Made by a program: the position numbers and the translations under genes. The notes beneath the pieces are model-generated. The model worked only from the letters and a program-made list of their open reading frames with translations, ran no database searches and had not been told where the DNA came from. 64,000 bases of DNA from Thermococcus guaymasensis DSM 11113 (GTDB lineage: Archaea > Methanobacteriota_B > Thermococci > Thermococcales > Thermococcaceae), in the NCBI RefSeq assembly GCF_000816105.1, contig NZ_CP007140.1:1700388-1764387 (forward strand). Direction: 5' to 3'. Below are positions 34,525-43,785 of this stretch, piece by piece. Numbering within the stretch: position 1 is the stretch's first letter; each line of letters begins with the position of its first letter.

Positions 34525-35364
34525 ATGTTTGGGATGGTGATACTCACCTACATCCTCGCGAGCGTGTTCGCGATAGCTGGAATGGGAGCGGCGGGAGTGC
34601 TCATACCCAACTACATAGCCATGGGGCTGGGCGTTCACGCGGCCATGCTGCTCGGGCTGACCCAGAACACGGCGGAGCTGACCGTGGCAACCGCCATGAA
34701 CTGGAAGAAGGGCCTCATAGAGTGGAGGAAGGTTGCGAGGGTCTTCGTCCCCGCGGCACTCTTCGTGCCTCTGGGAGCGTACGTGAACGTTCACATCCCA
34801 AGGATCTTCGTACTCGTGGCCCTTGCATTGTTCTTCCTCTTCGCCATCTACCGCATGGTTACCGGTGGAGCAGCGGAGGCTGGAGATGGACGGAAGACGT
34901 ACCTGCTTGGAGCGGTTCAGGGCTTCACCGCGGGGCTCATAGGCGTTGACGCATCGCCAATAGCAATCATAGCCTTCTCATACCTCTTCAGAAACCCGAA
35001 GAAGGTCTCGGCGAACACGGCAGCCACTGCGCTCGGAGTTTCGGGCGTTACCCTGCTGACCTACGCCCTCCTGCTCCCGAGGATACCCATAGCGACTGGA
35101 ACCCTTGCGGCGATAGCAACCGCTGGCTTCCTCGGCGGAATAACCGGCACGCTACTGATGCACAGGGTGAAACCACTCCACGTCCGCTACACAACGATGG
35201 GGTTGCTCTCGCTTGCGACCGTTGAGATAATCGCGAAGATACTCACAGCGAACGTGCCAGAGACGCTCCACGTGCTCAGCGTGGGGACTGTGGTGGGTGC
35301 CTTCCTGGCCTTCCTGTACGGAATGGGAAGGCGCATGGCGAGAAGGCCCTCCCCCTCCCCGTGA
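34525..35364 (+). CDS. TauE/SafE family anion exporter
   Basis: A 279-residue protein with about eight membrane helices and internal pseudo-symmetry (AGMGAAGVLIPNYIAMGLG in the first half, GFTAGLIGVDASPIAIIAF in the second). TauE/SafE proteins move sulfite, sulfoacetate or other organic anions out of cells. The start at 34525 follows GGAGGTGG; the upstream frame is noncoding. A TATA-like gctttataaag is at 34468-34478. It heads a plus-strand run shared with two BASS-type transporters. Confidence 0.83.
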   Translation: MFGMVILTYILASVFAIAGMGAAGVLIPNYIAMGLGVHAAMLLGLTQNTAELTVATAMNWKKGLIEWRKVARVFVPAALFVPLGAYVNVHIPRIFVLVALALFFLFAIYRMVTGGAAEAGDGRKTYLLGAVQGFTAGLIGVDASPIAIIAFSYLFRNPKKVSANTAATALGVSGVTLLTYALLLPRIPIATGTLAAIATAGFLGGITGTLLMHRVKPLHVRYTTMGLLSLATVEIIAKILTANVPETLHVLSVGTVVGAFLAFLYGMGRRMARRPSPSP

Positions 35365-35403
35365 CCCTTTCGTTGTTTGAGCAAAAAGTAGGAGGTGGTT
35401 GAG

Positions 35404-35718
35404 ATGCCGTTCGGTGTTCCCGGATGGAAGTGGAAGGTTGGAAGGTTTGGCTACATAATGGAGAACGAGCCGAGCTACGAGGAGATTAAAGCAAAGGCGA
35501 AGGCACTGCTCGAGAAGGCCACGAAGGGGCCCGCGTGGCACTGCCGCTGCGGAACCGTGCATGTTCCCCTGCTCGTTGACGGGGAGATAGTCGGAGAGCT
35601 CTGGGAAGATGTCGAGCCGAGAGAACTCGAAGTCGGCGCCTACTGGCACGGAAAGTGGGGGACGAAAGTCCAGCTCGTGAAGGACGGAAGGGTGGTGGGT
35701 CTCCTATGGCTCGCCTGA
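35404..35718 (+). CDS. hypothetical protein with CxC motif
   Basis: A 104-residue soluble protein, beta-rich, with a CRCGTVHVPLL segment (Cys50 and Cys52) and many tryptophans. Not recognised. The start at 35404 follows GGAGGTGGTTGAG, the same leader type as the TauE gene 31 bases upstream, so both are in one operon. A role in binding the transported compound or a metal is only a guess. Confidence 0.68.
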   Translation: MPFGVPGWKWKVGRFGYIMENEPSYEEIKAKAKALLEKATKGPAWHCRCGTVHVPLLVDGEIVGELWEDVEPRELEVGAYWHGKWGTKVQLVKDGRVVGLLWLA

Positions 35719-35758
35719 GCCTTTGTTTTTCCAAACAATGAACCCGAAGGTGATGGAG

Positions 35759-36781
35759 ATGAAAGTTGTAAAGTTCCTGAAGGATAGGATGATCTACATC
35801 GTCTTCACGCTCATCATCTTATCGAGCTACGCCGGCGTTCACCACAGGGACATCTTCCTGTCCCTCAAAGGGACGCTGCCGATTGCGCTCTTCATGATGC
35901 TCTTCCAGCCGATGGTCTTCATGGACATGAGAAAAGCCTTCACGACGAGGACCGAGATAAAGACGAAGTATCTCACGGCTGTGACGGTCTTCTACGTCCT
36001 CCTCTTCCCGGCTTTAACGTGGCTTCTCATCAAGTTCTGGCTTGCTGTAATGCCGAACACCGACCCGAGGCTACTCGCTGGGATCGTGCTGATAAGCCTC
36101 GCTCCTCTTCCAAGCTCGGCTCCAGCGTTTACGAACCTCGCGGGTGGAAAGTTCCAGCTAACGCTCGTCGGCGTCGTGTGGACGTTCATCCTCTCGCTCT
36201 TCGTCATGCCGATTTACGCCAAGCTGCTCCTCCACACGCTCATAAAAGTCCCCACGCGGCTGCTCCTCAAGTCGCTCGTCCTCTACATCATAGTGCCCCT
36301 CGTGGCGGGCCAGCTGACGAAGTACGCGGTTTTGCGGTGGAAGGGTAAGGATGCCCTCATGAAGCTCAAGGAGCCCCTCGTGGGCCTCTCGCTCCTCGGC
36401 ATGTACTGGATGATAACCGTGGTCTTCGGCATAAACGGAAAGATGATAGCCGAGAAGCCGGAAGTTATACTCGTTGGAGCCCTCATAATGAACGCATACT
36501 TCCTAGTGCGTGCAGCCATAGCTTACTTCACCGGAAAAGCGCTTGGCTTTCCTCTGGAGCATATCATATCTCTCGTGTATTCAACCGGCTCCAACATGAC
36601 CCTCGCGACCGCTATTGCCATAGGGACGTTTGGCTCCCTCGCGGCCGTCGGCACAGCTTTAGGAGGGCCCTTCAGCGACATGATACTTATGATACTCTTC
36701 GTAAGGCTCTTCGCCAGCCTGAGGGCGAGGTGGGCGGAAAAGCAGGAAGGCAATGTGACTATTGAAGGCTCTGAGGCCTGA
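35759..36781 (+). CDS. BASS/ACR3-type transporter (first copy)
   Basis: A 340-residue protein with about ten membrane helices, related to bile acid:sodium symporters and the arsenite exporter ACR3 (LISLAPLPSSAPAFTNLAGG, STGSNMTLATAIAIG). The substrate may be an organic anion or metalloid. I chose ATG 35759 because GGTGATGGAG lies just before it; ATG 35738 and 35753 are alternatives. It follows the CxC protein closely and precedes a universal stress protein gene. Confidence 0.82.
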   Translation: MKVVKFLKDRMIYIVFTLIILSSYAGVHHRDIFLSLKGTLPIALFMMLFQPMVFMDMRKAFTTRTEIKTKYLTAVTVFYVLLFPALTWLLIKFWLAVMPNTDPRLLAGIVLISLAPLPSSAPAFTNLAGGKFQLTLVGVVWTFILSLFVMPIYAKLLLHTLIKVPTRLLLKSLVLYIIVPLVAGQLTKYAVLRWKGKDALMKLKEPLVGLSLLGMYWMITVVFGINGKMIAEKPEVILVGALIMNAYFLVRAAIAYFTGKALGFPLEHIISLVYSTGSNMTLATAIAIGTFGSLAAVGTALGGPFSDMILMILFVRLFASLRARWAEKQEGNVTIEGSEA

Positions 36782-36865
36782 GAAACTTTCCTCGGCGCCC
36801 GTCCAGATGGCATCCTTGATTTATTTCTTTAATACCCACCCATGGCCAGCAAACCTTAAAAGCAG

Positions 36866-36879
36866 TTAGGGTAGCCTAA
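36866..36879. promoter_or_regulatory. inverted repeat TTAGG-GTAG-CCTAA
   Basis: A perfect 5+5 inverted repeat immediately downstream of a TATA-like aaccttaaaag (36852-36862) in front of the universal stress protein gene. TTAGG/CCTAA half-sites are typical of DtxR/MDR1-type metal-dependent repressors, so control by Fe or Mn is possible. Confidence 0.55.
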
Positions 36880-36924
36880 TTACGTGAAAAACATTTGAAA
36901 TGAAAGATACAACAGGTGAGTTCG

Positions 36925-37413
36925 ATGTTTAGGAAGATACTTTTTCCAACGGATTTCAGCGAGGGAGCGTACAGGGCGGCAAAGCACTTCGAGAAGACCA
37001 ATACCGTGCCAGTCGGAGAGGTTGTTCTCCTTCACGTGATAAACGAGGAGACCCTTGAAGAGCTTCTCAACGGCTACTCGCTCCTCTATAACGACGAGGA
37101 GCTGGAAATCGAGGCCATCAAAGAGGAACTAATGAAGAAAACTATGGAGAAGCTCCAGGCCAAGGTCGAGGACGTGAAGAAGACGTTCGGAACAGAAAAC
37201 GTGAAACCCCTTGTCAGGTTCGGCCTCCCGTGGGAGGAAATCGTCAAGGTCGCCGATGAAGAGGACGTGTCGCTCATACTCCTGCCCAGCCACGGGAAGC
37301 TCGGCTTCTCGCATGAGCTCCTCGGCTCCACAACGGTTCGCGTACTGAGAAAAACGAAGAAGCCCGTCCTCGTGATAAAAACGCACCCCGAGTGCAGAGG
37401 TGATGGGGAATGA
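36925..37413 (+). CDS. universal stress protein (UspA family)
   Basis: A 162-residue Usp domain: KILFPTDFSEGAYRAAKHF at the start, VVLLHVINE, and the ATP-binding loop LPSHGKLGFSHELLGSTTVRV near the end. It probably binds ATP and may regulate the adjacent transporter, since Usp proteins pair with membrane transporters in many prokaryotes. ATG 36925 follows AGGTGAGTTCG. Its stop overlaps the next transporter's start by four bases. Confidence 0.9.
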   Translation: MFRKILFPTDFSEGAYRAAKHFEKTNTVPVGEVVLLHVINEETLEELLNGYSLLYNDEELEIEAIKEELMKKTMEKLQAKVEDVKKTFGTENVKPLVRFGLPWEEIVKVADEEDVSLILLPSHGKLGFSHELLGSTTVRVLRKTKKPVLVIKTHPECRGDGE

Positions 37414-38441
37414 ACTGGCTGAAGCTCAAGAACCATCTGGATGAGTACCTCCCGGTTTACGTCACGCTCGCCATGATAGCGGGCTTTTACGTCGGGACGC
37501 ACACGAACCTCAAGCCCTACCATAACACGCTCAAAACCCTGAACATGCTCGTTGTCATCAGCATGATATACCCGATGATGATTAACCTCCACCTTGAGGA
37601 GCTCAAGAACAGCGCCAAGCTCGGGAAGCAGCTGGTCATAGCCCTCACGATGGGACTCGTGATTTCCCCGCTCATAATGTACGGGGCGATATGGCTGACG
37701 AACCTCATCCATCCAATAAACCATATGCTCGCCCTCGGGCTCCTCCTGGCCGTCGTCGTGCCCTGCTCCTCGATGAGCATAGCCTACACCGGCTTCACGA
37801 AGGGCAATATCGAGCTGGCGACCATAGTAGTTGCGCTGAGCTTCACGCTGGCCATCGTGACGGTTCCGGCCTGGCTCAAGGTCTTCGCGTCGAGCTACCA
37901 CGTCTCAATCTCGGCATGGCTCCTCGTCAAGACGATCCTCATAGTCGTCATAACGCCCATGGTACTCGGCGTTCTCACGAGGTCCTACCTCATGAGAAAA
38001 CTCGGCCCGGAGGGCTTCCTGAGGGTAAAACCCGCCTTCCCGGCAATCTCGCTCATGGGCATGTACACCATCGTCTTCCTAATCTTCATGGAGAAGGCGA
38101 AGCTCATAGCCAGCAAGCCGAGCATCGTCGGCATCGCCCTGGTTCCCTTGGTCATCTACTACACGACCGCCCTGCTCTTCATGACCCTCGTGGACAGGGC
38201 CGTTGGAATTCCCTACAGGGACCACATGGCAATAACGTTTACGTCAGTTGGAAAGAACGAGGGGACGGCGATGGCCATAGCCCTTGCCGCAGGAACAGGC
38301 CTCATGGCGATAGCGCCCGCGGTGACCCCGATAGTCCAGATACCCTTCCTGATTGGCTACGTTAAAGCCTGGAGAAAGATAGCGGGACTCTGGAACTGCA
38401 AGGTTTTGGAGGAAGAGGAAGCCGTTCCGGGGGCTTCCTGA
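37410..38441 (+). CDS. BASS/ACR3-type transporter (second copy)
   Basis: A 343-residue protein with about ten membrane helices, homologous to the gene at 35759. It has VVVPCSSMSIAYTGFTKGNIE, whose cysteine sits where ACR3 proteins carry their essential Cys, and TSVGKNEGTAMAIALAAGTG. That makes arsenite or antimonite export possible for this copy more than for the first. It is translationally coupled to the Usp gene. Confidence 0.84.
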   Translation: MNWLKLKNHLDEYLPVYVTLAMIAGFYVGTHTNLKPYHNTLKTLNMLVVISMIYPMMINLHLEELKNSAKLGKQLVIALTMGLVISPLIMYGAIWLTNLIHPINHMLALGLLLAVVVPCSSMSIAYTGFTKGNIELATIVVALSFTLAIVTVPAWLKVFASSYHVSISAWLLVKTILIVVITPMVLGVLTRSYLMRKLGPEGFLRVKPAFPAISLMGMYTIVFLIFMEKAKLIASKPSIVGIALVPLVIYYTTALLFMTLVDRAVGIPYRDHMAITFTSVGKNEGTAMAIALAAGTGLMAIAPAVTPIVQIPFLIGYVKAWRKIAGLWNCKVLEEEEAVPGAS

Positions 38442-38495
38442 CTCTTTTTCTTCGATAACTGGAAAAAAGAAATTTCAAAAACGTAAAATGACCCC

Positions 38496-40325
38496 TCAGA
38501 GCTTTCTCCCAACCTCGTAGCCTTCCCTCACCGCGCTGGCTATGTTTCTCACCGATTTCGCGTCGCCGATGATGTAGTACTCAACGTCGTCTATGACGAA
38601 CGGTACGTAGGGTTTCATTCCAAACGCCCCGACGATTACGTCGCACTTTATCATCTCCTTTTCCCCGGTTTCGATGTTCTCCACTACCGCGTACCCCTCA
38701 CCGGCGCTCACGAAGCGCCTGCCGGTTAGGATGGGTATCCCTTTCTCCTCAAGCTCCCGCAGGAGGTATCCGCGCGTTATCCTCTCAACGTTGGGAAGGA
38801 TTGCGGGACTGCGCTTGATTATCTTGACCCTGTTGTTGAACTGGGCCAAGTACAGGGCGGTTTCAACGCCGACGAGGCCCCCTCCGCCGATAAGGACGTC
38901 TTTGTTCTCGACCCTGACCTCTCCACGTAGAATCTTGTCAAAGGGCGTTATCAAACCGCGTTCCCCGCTGCAGGGCAGGAACGGCTTCGCTCCCGTGGCT
39001 ATGACAACTGCCTCGGGGTTTAGCTTCAGCACGTCTTCTTTGGTTGCCTCGCCCTCATGAAAGTGGACGTTGGGCATCTCGGACAGGACGTTGCGGTAGT
39101 ACTCGATTAGCCAGCCGATTTTGTCCTTCCCCGGTGGAACCATCGCCAGGGTGAGCTGACCCCCGAAGACGTCGTAGAACAGATGAACCTCGTGTCCCCT
39201 CATGGCTGCAACCCTCGCGGCCTCAAGACCTCCCGGACCTGCTCCGATTATCGCCACGACACGTTTTCTCGGGGCCTTCGGGATTTCCTCCTCGTTTCCG
39301 ACGTTGGCGTTGACACCGCATCTTATCGGCCCCTTCTCGTCGTGTACTGCCTTGATGCACTCACTGCACCCTATGCAACGCCTTATCAGGTGCTCCTTTC
39401 CCTCCGCGACCTTCTTTACCCAGTCCGGGTCCGCTATCAGGGGTCTTCCAAGGACGATGAGGTCTGCCTGCGTCTCAAGGACTTTTTCCGCGACCGCGGG
39501 TTCCCTTATCATACCGACTGCCGCCACGGGAACTGGCAGGGGTCTTATCTTTTCGGCCAGGTAAGCACGCCAGGCCTGGGGATAATACATCGGTTCAAGA
39601 CGCTTCTCCTTCGGCCCGAGCCCTATGTCCGCCTGTATCATGTCGTAACCTGCCTTGGCGAGGGTCAGTGCTATCTCCCGTCCGGTGCTCAGGGTTATGC
39701 CCCCCTCAAGGAAGTCATCCACGGCCAGCCTTATCGTCACCGGAAAATCCCAGCCGCATTTCTCTGCTATGCGCTTCCTCACCTCCACCGCGAACCTCGT
39801 AGGCTCACCCCACTCGTCGTCGCGATGGTTGGTCAGGGGGGAGAGGAACTGGTTAACGAGCAGTCCGTGGGCCCCCTGTATCTCGACCATGTCGAAGCCG
39901 GCATCCATTGCGAGTCTCGCGGAGTACGCGAACTTCTCCACAAGCTCCTCTATCTTCTCAGGTGAGAGGTAGTCCACGCCAATCTTTTTCCAGCCCTCGT
40001 GGGCGAGCTCGATTGAGAGTTTAACTCCCTCGTGCTTGTGAACCTCGAACGTCAACCATTCCCAATCCTTGAGGACGGCTTTTGAGTCAATTCTTGGCTG
40101 GAAAGGCATGTGTTTTCCTTCTGGAAAATCTATGGATGTGTTCTCCACTATTATCAAGCCTACGCCGCCCCTTGCGCGCCTCTCGTAGTGTTTGACGAAT
40201 CTCTCCGTCAGCCTTCCGTTCTCAAGGGCAAAGTTCGTCGATATCGGCGGGAACACCACTCTGTTCATGAGCTCAACGTTGCCGATGTTTATCGGCTCGA
40301 ATAGCTTAGGATAATCTTCTTTCAT
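38496..40325 (-). CDS. FMN/Fe-S/FAD NADH oxidase or dienoyl-CoA-reductase-like enzyme
   Basis: A 609-residue protein of the old yellow enzyme / 2,4-dienoyl-CoA reductase family. The N-terminal TIM barrel binds FMN (to about residue 330). Then come cysteines CIGCSECIKA ... IRC for a 4Fe-4S cluster, and a C-terminal FAD/NADH module with IIGAGPGGLEAARVAAMRG and IGGGGLVGVETALYL. It transfers electrons from NAD(P)H to an unsaturated compound, oxygen or disulfide. The start at 40325 follows AGGTGAGCCTA. It ends convergent with the BASS cluster. Confidence 0.9.
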   Translation of the reverse strand: MKEDYPKLFEPINIGNVELMNRVVFPPISTNFALENGRLTERFVKHYERRARGGVGLIIVENTSIDFPEGKHMPFQPRIDSKAVLKDWEWLTFEVHKHEGVKLSIELAHEGWKKIGVDYLSPEKIEELVEKFAYSARLAMDAGFDMVEIQGAHGLLVNQFLSPLTNHRDDEWGEPTRFAVEVRKRIAEKCGWDFPVTIRLAVDDFLEGGITLSTGREIALTLAKAGYDMIQADIGLGPKEKRLEPMYYPQAWRAYLAEKIRPLPVPVAAVGMIREPAVAEKVLETQADLIVLGRPLIADPDWVKKVAEGKEHLIRRCIGCSECIKAVHDEKGPIRCGVNANVGNEEEIPKAPRKRVVAIIGAGPGGLEAARVAAMRGHEVHLFYDVFGGQLTLAMVPPGKDKIGWLIEYYRNVLSEMPNVHFHEGEATKEDVLKLNPEAVVIATGAKPFLPCSGERGLITPFDKILRGEVRVENKDVLIGGGGLVGVETALYLAQFNNRVKIIKRSPAILPNVERITRGYLLRELEEKGIPILTGRRFVSAGEGYAVVENIETGEKEMIKCDVIVGAFGMKPYVPFVIDDVEYYIIGDAKSVRNIASAVREGYEVGRKL

Positions 40326-40493
40326 TAGGCTCACCTAAAATAGTGTCTCGACGCCCCCTTATAAAGCTTGGTTCGATTGATGTATGCCTCACATGAAAAA
40401 TTTTCAATAAAACTCATCTTCTCGCGTATCCATATCGGGTGAACCAAAGGTAAAGGTTATTACATGTGTGGACGAATTAAGGGGGGTGATGTC

Positions 40494-40964
40494 ATGACTG
40501 CTCCATTTCCTCCGATCCGGGGAGGGCCTCGGGCTGAGTACAGGCCCCTGAAACCTGAAGACGGCAAAAAGGCGGTGGAGCTCGTCAGGGAAGCGCTTCC
40601 CTTCTTTCGAGCTGGAGAACCGATAACTCACCCCGATCACATTGACGTTCCCGTCCTCTACCTGAATTTTGGCATAGATAGGATTCACTACGACGGGAAG
40701 GCCAAAATGCCCCGCCCTAAAGGTGCCCCGCCTCACGGATCGGCGACCACAAATCCCAAAGAAGCTCGCGAGGTCATTGAACGTGTGCTCAAAGAAGCGA
40801 GGGTTCTCGATGCTGCTGAGTTCAGGGAGCCCGAGGACTGCTGGATAATTCCTGTTGCATGGAAGAGCTTCATAATCCTCCACGTACGCGTCTCCCGCGA
40901 GGGGGAGGAGCTCATCCCTGACTACGGCCTGACGGAGGAGGTAAGGCGCTACGGGACGCTTTAA
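40494..40964 (+). CDS. conserved hypothetical protein
   Basis: A 156-residue protein not assigned to a family. It has a Pro-rich N terminus, a histidine-containing segment (ITHPDHIDVPVLYLNFGIDR) and two cysteine-free basic helices. No signal peptide is visible. The start at 40494 follows GGGGGGTGATGTC; the earlier in-frame ATG at 40464 is less likely. Its 3' end carries the Shine-Dalgarno site for the next gene, so the two are coupled. Confidence 0.68.
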   Translation: MTAPFPPIRGGPRAEYRPLKPEDGKKAVELVREALPFFRAGEPITHPDHIDVPVLYLNFGIDRIHYDGKAKMPRPKGAPPHGSATTNPKEAREVIERVLKEARVLDAAEFREPEDCWIIPVAWKSFIILHVRVSREGEELIPDYGLTEEVRRYGTL

Positions 40965-42033
40965 AAATTTCATCCGGCGCGAATGGTTTCTCACGGCTCT
41001 CCTAATACTCTACCCAGCTCTAGCCGTGCTCGACTCAAGCCTCCCACGCAGAACCCCCGAACTTATAGACTGGGAGAGCCTTTCGGTCATAACAGCACTT
41101 ATAATGGTCTCCAAGGGGCTTGAACTGTCCGGTATCTTCTCAAGGCTCGCTCCCCACCTGATACGGGCCGCCAACCACTCGGAAAGACGCCTCATGGTGC
41201 TCTTCATCCTGGTGATTTCTCTTTCCTCCGCGGTTATCATGAACGACACGGCCATGCTGGTCTTCATCCCCCTTGTCGTTGCAACATCTAAGATTGCCCG
41301 CGTGGACACCGCGAGGGCAGTAACGCTCTCCGCCATCGCGGCCAACATGGGCTCTGCCCTCACCCCCATAGGCAACCCCCAGAACATCATAATATGGCAC
41401 AGCTACGGCCTCGGGTTCCTGGAGTTCGTCCGTTCGATGTTTCCCTTCGTGTCCATCTGGCTCCTCGTTCTTTTTTCGTTCACCCTCACCATCAAAAACC
41501 GGGAGCTCTCGGTTGAATGGATCCCGCCGGTTGCCCTTAGAAAGACTCTCCTCGTGGTTTCTCTTGTCTCTTTGGTCGCGGACATACTTCTGACCGAGAT
41601 CGGGAAGGCTCCGCTTGCTTTCATTTTCACACTCTTTGCTTTTCTGTTGTTGGGTAGGGAAGTGCTTAGGGGTTTTGACTGGGCGCTGATTTTGACCTTT
41701 GCCTTTATATTCATTGATTTCAACGAGCTCGCTTTCCTCCTGAGGAACGCCGATTTAAAATTCCCAACTGGGGGCGTTGGACTCTTCTTTGTCTCCGCTG
41801 TCTTGAGCCAGCTGTTCAGCAACGTCCCTGCGACGGTTCTCCTTTTGGCCAGCAAGCCGGAGTGGCTTCCGCTTTCTCTGGGGGTCAACATAGGGGGAAG
41901 CGGCATAGTTGTGGGTTCTATGGCTAATCTCATAGCCCTCAGGATAGCGGGGGTCAGCGTGAGGGACTTCCACCGCTATTCCATTCCCTACTTCCTCGTG
42001 GCCCTTTTGGTATCCGCGCTCTTTCTCGTATAG
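40951..42033 (+). CDS. ArsB/NhaD-like ion permease with unusual start
   Basis: A protein of about 360 residues with about ten membrane helices and the IT-superfamily motif SALTPIGNPQNIIIW, typical of arsenite/anion or Na+/H+ permeases. There is no ATG, GTG or TTG before the first helix (EWFLTALLILYPALAVL): the frame opens at 40945 and the first usual start is GTG 41026, which would delete that helix. A strong GAGGAGGT site at 40935-40942 is spaced correctly for an ACG codon at 40951. Either ACG is used, or the ATG was mutated or misread. Confidence 0.75.
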   Translation, partial: TGRFKNFIRREWFLTALLILYPALAVLDSSLPRRTPELIDWESLSVITALIMVSKGLELSGIFSRLAPHLIRAANHSERRLMVLFILVISLSSAVIMNDTAMLVFIPLVVATSKIARVDTARAVTLSAIAANMGSALTPIGNPQNIIIWHSYGLGFLEFVRSMFPFVSIWLLVLFSFTLTIKNRELSVEWIPPVALRKTLLVVSLVSLVADILLTEIGKAPLAFIFTLFAFLLLGREVLRGFDWALILTFAFIFIDFNELAFLLRNADLKFPTGGVGLFFVSAVLSQLFSNVPATVLLLASKPEWLPLSLGVNIGGSGIVVGSMANLIALRIAGVSVRDFHRYSIPYFLVALLVSALFLV

Positions 42034-42125
42034 CACGTGATTTCCCAAGCTTCATATGCCCGGTTCTTCACTCGCTCCCAAAGCGTTTTAACCCATGAAT
42101 CCTACTTCATCTGGGTGCTGAAGAC

Positions 42126-43052
42126 ATGAAGGCCATAGAAGTCGTCGGGCTCACCAAGTACTACGGTTCCTTTCTCGCCGTTGATAACGTGAGCTTTGAG
42201 GTTAGGAAGGGTGAGATTTTCGGTTTCCTCGGCCCGAACGGGGCGGGAAAGACGACAACCGTTAGAACTATTACCGGCGTTTTGAGGCCGAATTCAGGAG
42301 AGATAAGGGTTCTCGGCTACGACATGCTTGACGAAAGGGAAAAGATAAAGGCGAGGGAGAGGACGGGAATAGTTCCTGAGATGGCAAATCCCTATGTGGA
42401 TTTAACGGCGATGCAGAACCTCAGGCTCATGGGCGAGCTCTACGGGATGGAAAAGAGGGAGATAGAGAGGCGCTCAATTGAACTCCTCAAGCTCTTCGAC
42501 CTCTATGAGAAGAGGAACGTGAAGGTAAAAGCTTTTTCCAAGGGCATGAGACAGCGCCTCATCCTCGCGATGGCGATGATAAGCGACCCTGAGCTCCTAA
42601 TCCTCGACGAGCCAACGAGCGGGCTCGACGTCCTGAGCGCACGCCTGATAAAGGACGTTATCCGCGAGGAAAAGCGGAACGGAAAGACGATATTCATGAC
42701 AACTCACAATATGGTTGATGCAAACGAGCTGTGCGAGAGGATTGGAATCATAAGGAGGGGAAGGCTCATAGCGATTGATACGCCCGAGAAGCTAAAGCAG
42801 CTGGTCAAAGGAAGTGTTTCGGTCGAGGTCAGCTTTGAGCCCATGAAACTCGACCCCTCGGAGATAGCCTCCGCGACGAAGGTCGAGCTGATGGGGGACA
42901 AGGCGAGGGTTTTCACCGAAGATCCAGATGCAACGGTTAGGGAGCTGGTTCACTACGCCGAAAGAAATAACCTGCGGATAGTGAGCCTCAAAACGCTGTC
43001 GCCCTCGCTGGAGGACGTCTTCATCAAGCTGGTGGGTGAGGGAAATGATTGA
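42126..43052 (+). CDS. ABC-2 transporter ATP-binding protein (DrrA type)
   Basis: A 308-residue ATPase with Walker A GPNGAGKTT, signature FSKGMRQRLILAMAM, Walker B LLILDEPTSGLD, H-loop TTHNM and a C-terminal extension typical of drug or lipid exporters. It overlaps the permease gene by eight bases. A second similar system lies 3 kb downstream. Confidence 0.92.
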   Translation: MKAIEVVGLTKYYGSFLAVDNVSFEVRKGEIFGFLGPNGAGKTTTVRTITGVLRPNSGEIRVLGYDMLDEREKIKARERTGIVPEMANPYVDLTAMQNLRLMGELYGMEKREIERRSIELLKLFDLYEKRNVKVKAFSKGMRQRLILAMAMISDPELLILDEPTSGLDVLSARLIKDVIREEKRNGKTIFMTTHNMVDANELCERIGIIRRGRLIAIDTPEKLKQLVKGSVSVEVSFEPMKLDPSEIASATKVELMGDKARVFTEDPDATVRELVHYAERNNLRIVSLKTLSPSLEDVFIKLVGEGND

Positions 43053-43785
43053 AACGCTAAAACGCTCCTTCGCCATAGCGAAGAAAGACATGCGCATCTT
43101 CTACCTCAAGGGGCCTGTCGTGATAATGGGCCTCCTCTTTCCCTTCTTCCTGTTCGTGGCTTTCATGATAGGGCGCAACCTCTCGGGGGGCCATCTCCTC
43201 GTTGCCCTAACGGCCATGACCGCCTTCTTCACATCAACAGCCGTTGGCCCCACGATAATCCCCTGGGAGTGCAGGGGAAGAACCTTCGAGAGGCTCATAA
43301 CCGCTCCAGTTTCGCTGACGACGGTGCTCCTCGGCGACTTCCAGGCTTCTCTCTACTTCGGGCTGGCGATAACGTTCTCCATAACTGTTCCCGCAATGCT
43401 CTACCTCTCAGTCCATCCCTCCATCTGGCTCTTCATACTGTCCACGCTCCTGGCCGTCGGGTGCTTCTCTGCAATGACGGTGCTCATGTCCTCCTATCCG
43501 CCCACGGACGTTCCAGCTGACGTCATGATGCTGTCGTCGCTCGTTAAGTTCTCGCTCCTCTTCATCAGCGGAATCTTCGTTCCAATTGAAAACCTGCCAG
43601 CCTACGGCAGGTGGATTTCCCTCGTTTCACCGCTGACATACTACGCCGACGCCCTGAGGCACTCCCTCGGTAGTGGATATCTACCCCTGTGGCTTGACCT
43701 TTTAATGCTGGCCCTGTTTGGCCTCGCGTTCTTCTTCACGGGCACTGCAATCCACAGAAAAGTTCTGGAGAGAAGGTTCACTTAG
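43045..43785 (+). CDS. ABC-2 transporter permease
   Basis: A 246-residue protein with about six membrane helices in the ABC-2 pattern, including the FISGIFVPIENLPAYGRW loop before the last helices. It forms an exporter with the ATPase encoded just upstream. ATG 43045 follows GGTGAGGGA; GTG 43036 is an alternative. The substrate is unknown. Confidence 0.9.
   Translation: MIETLKRSFAIAKKDMRIFYLKGPVVIMGLLFPFFLFVAFMIGRNLSGGHLLVALTAMTAFFTSTAVGPTIIPWECRGRTFERLITAPVSLTTVLLGDFQASLYFGLAITFSITVPAMLYLSVHPSIWLFILSTLLAVGCFSAMTVLMSSYPPTDVPADVMMLSSLVKFSLLFISGIFVPIENLPAYGRWISLVSPLTYYADALRHSLGSGYLPLWLDLLMLALFGLAFFFTGTAIHRKVLERRFT

Noticed and set aside
36019-36348. 109-codon plus-strand frame inside the first BASS gene
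   Set aside because: It is an overlapping shadow frame of a clear membrane transporter, His/Arg-rich by codon bias only.
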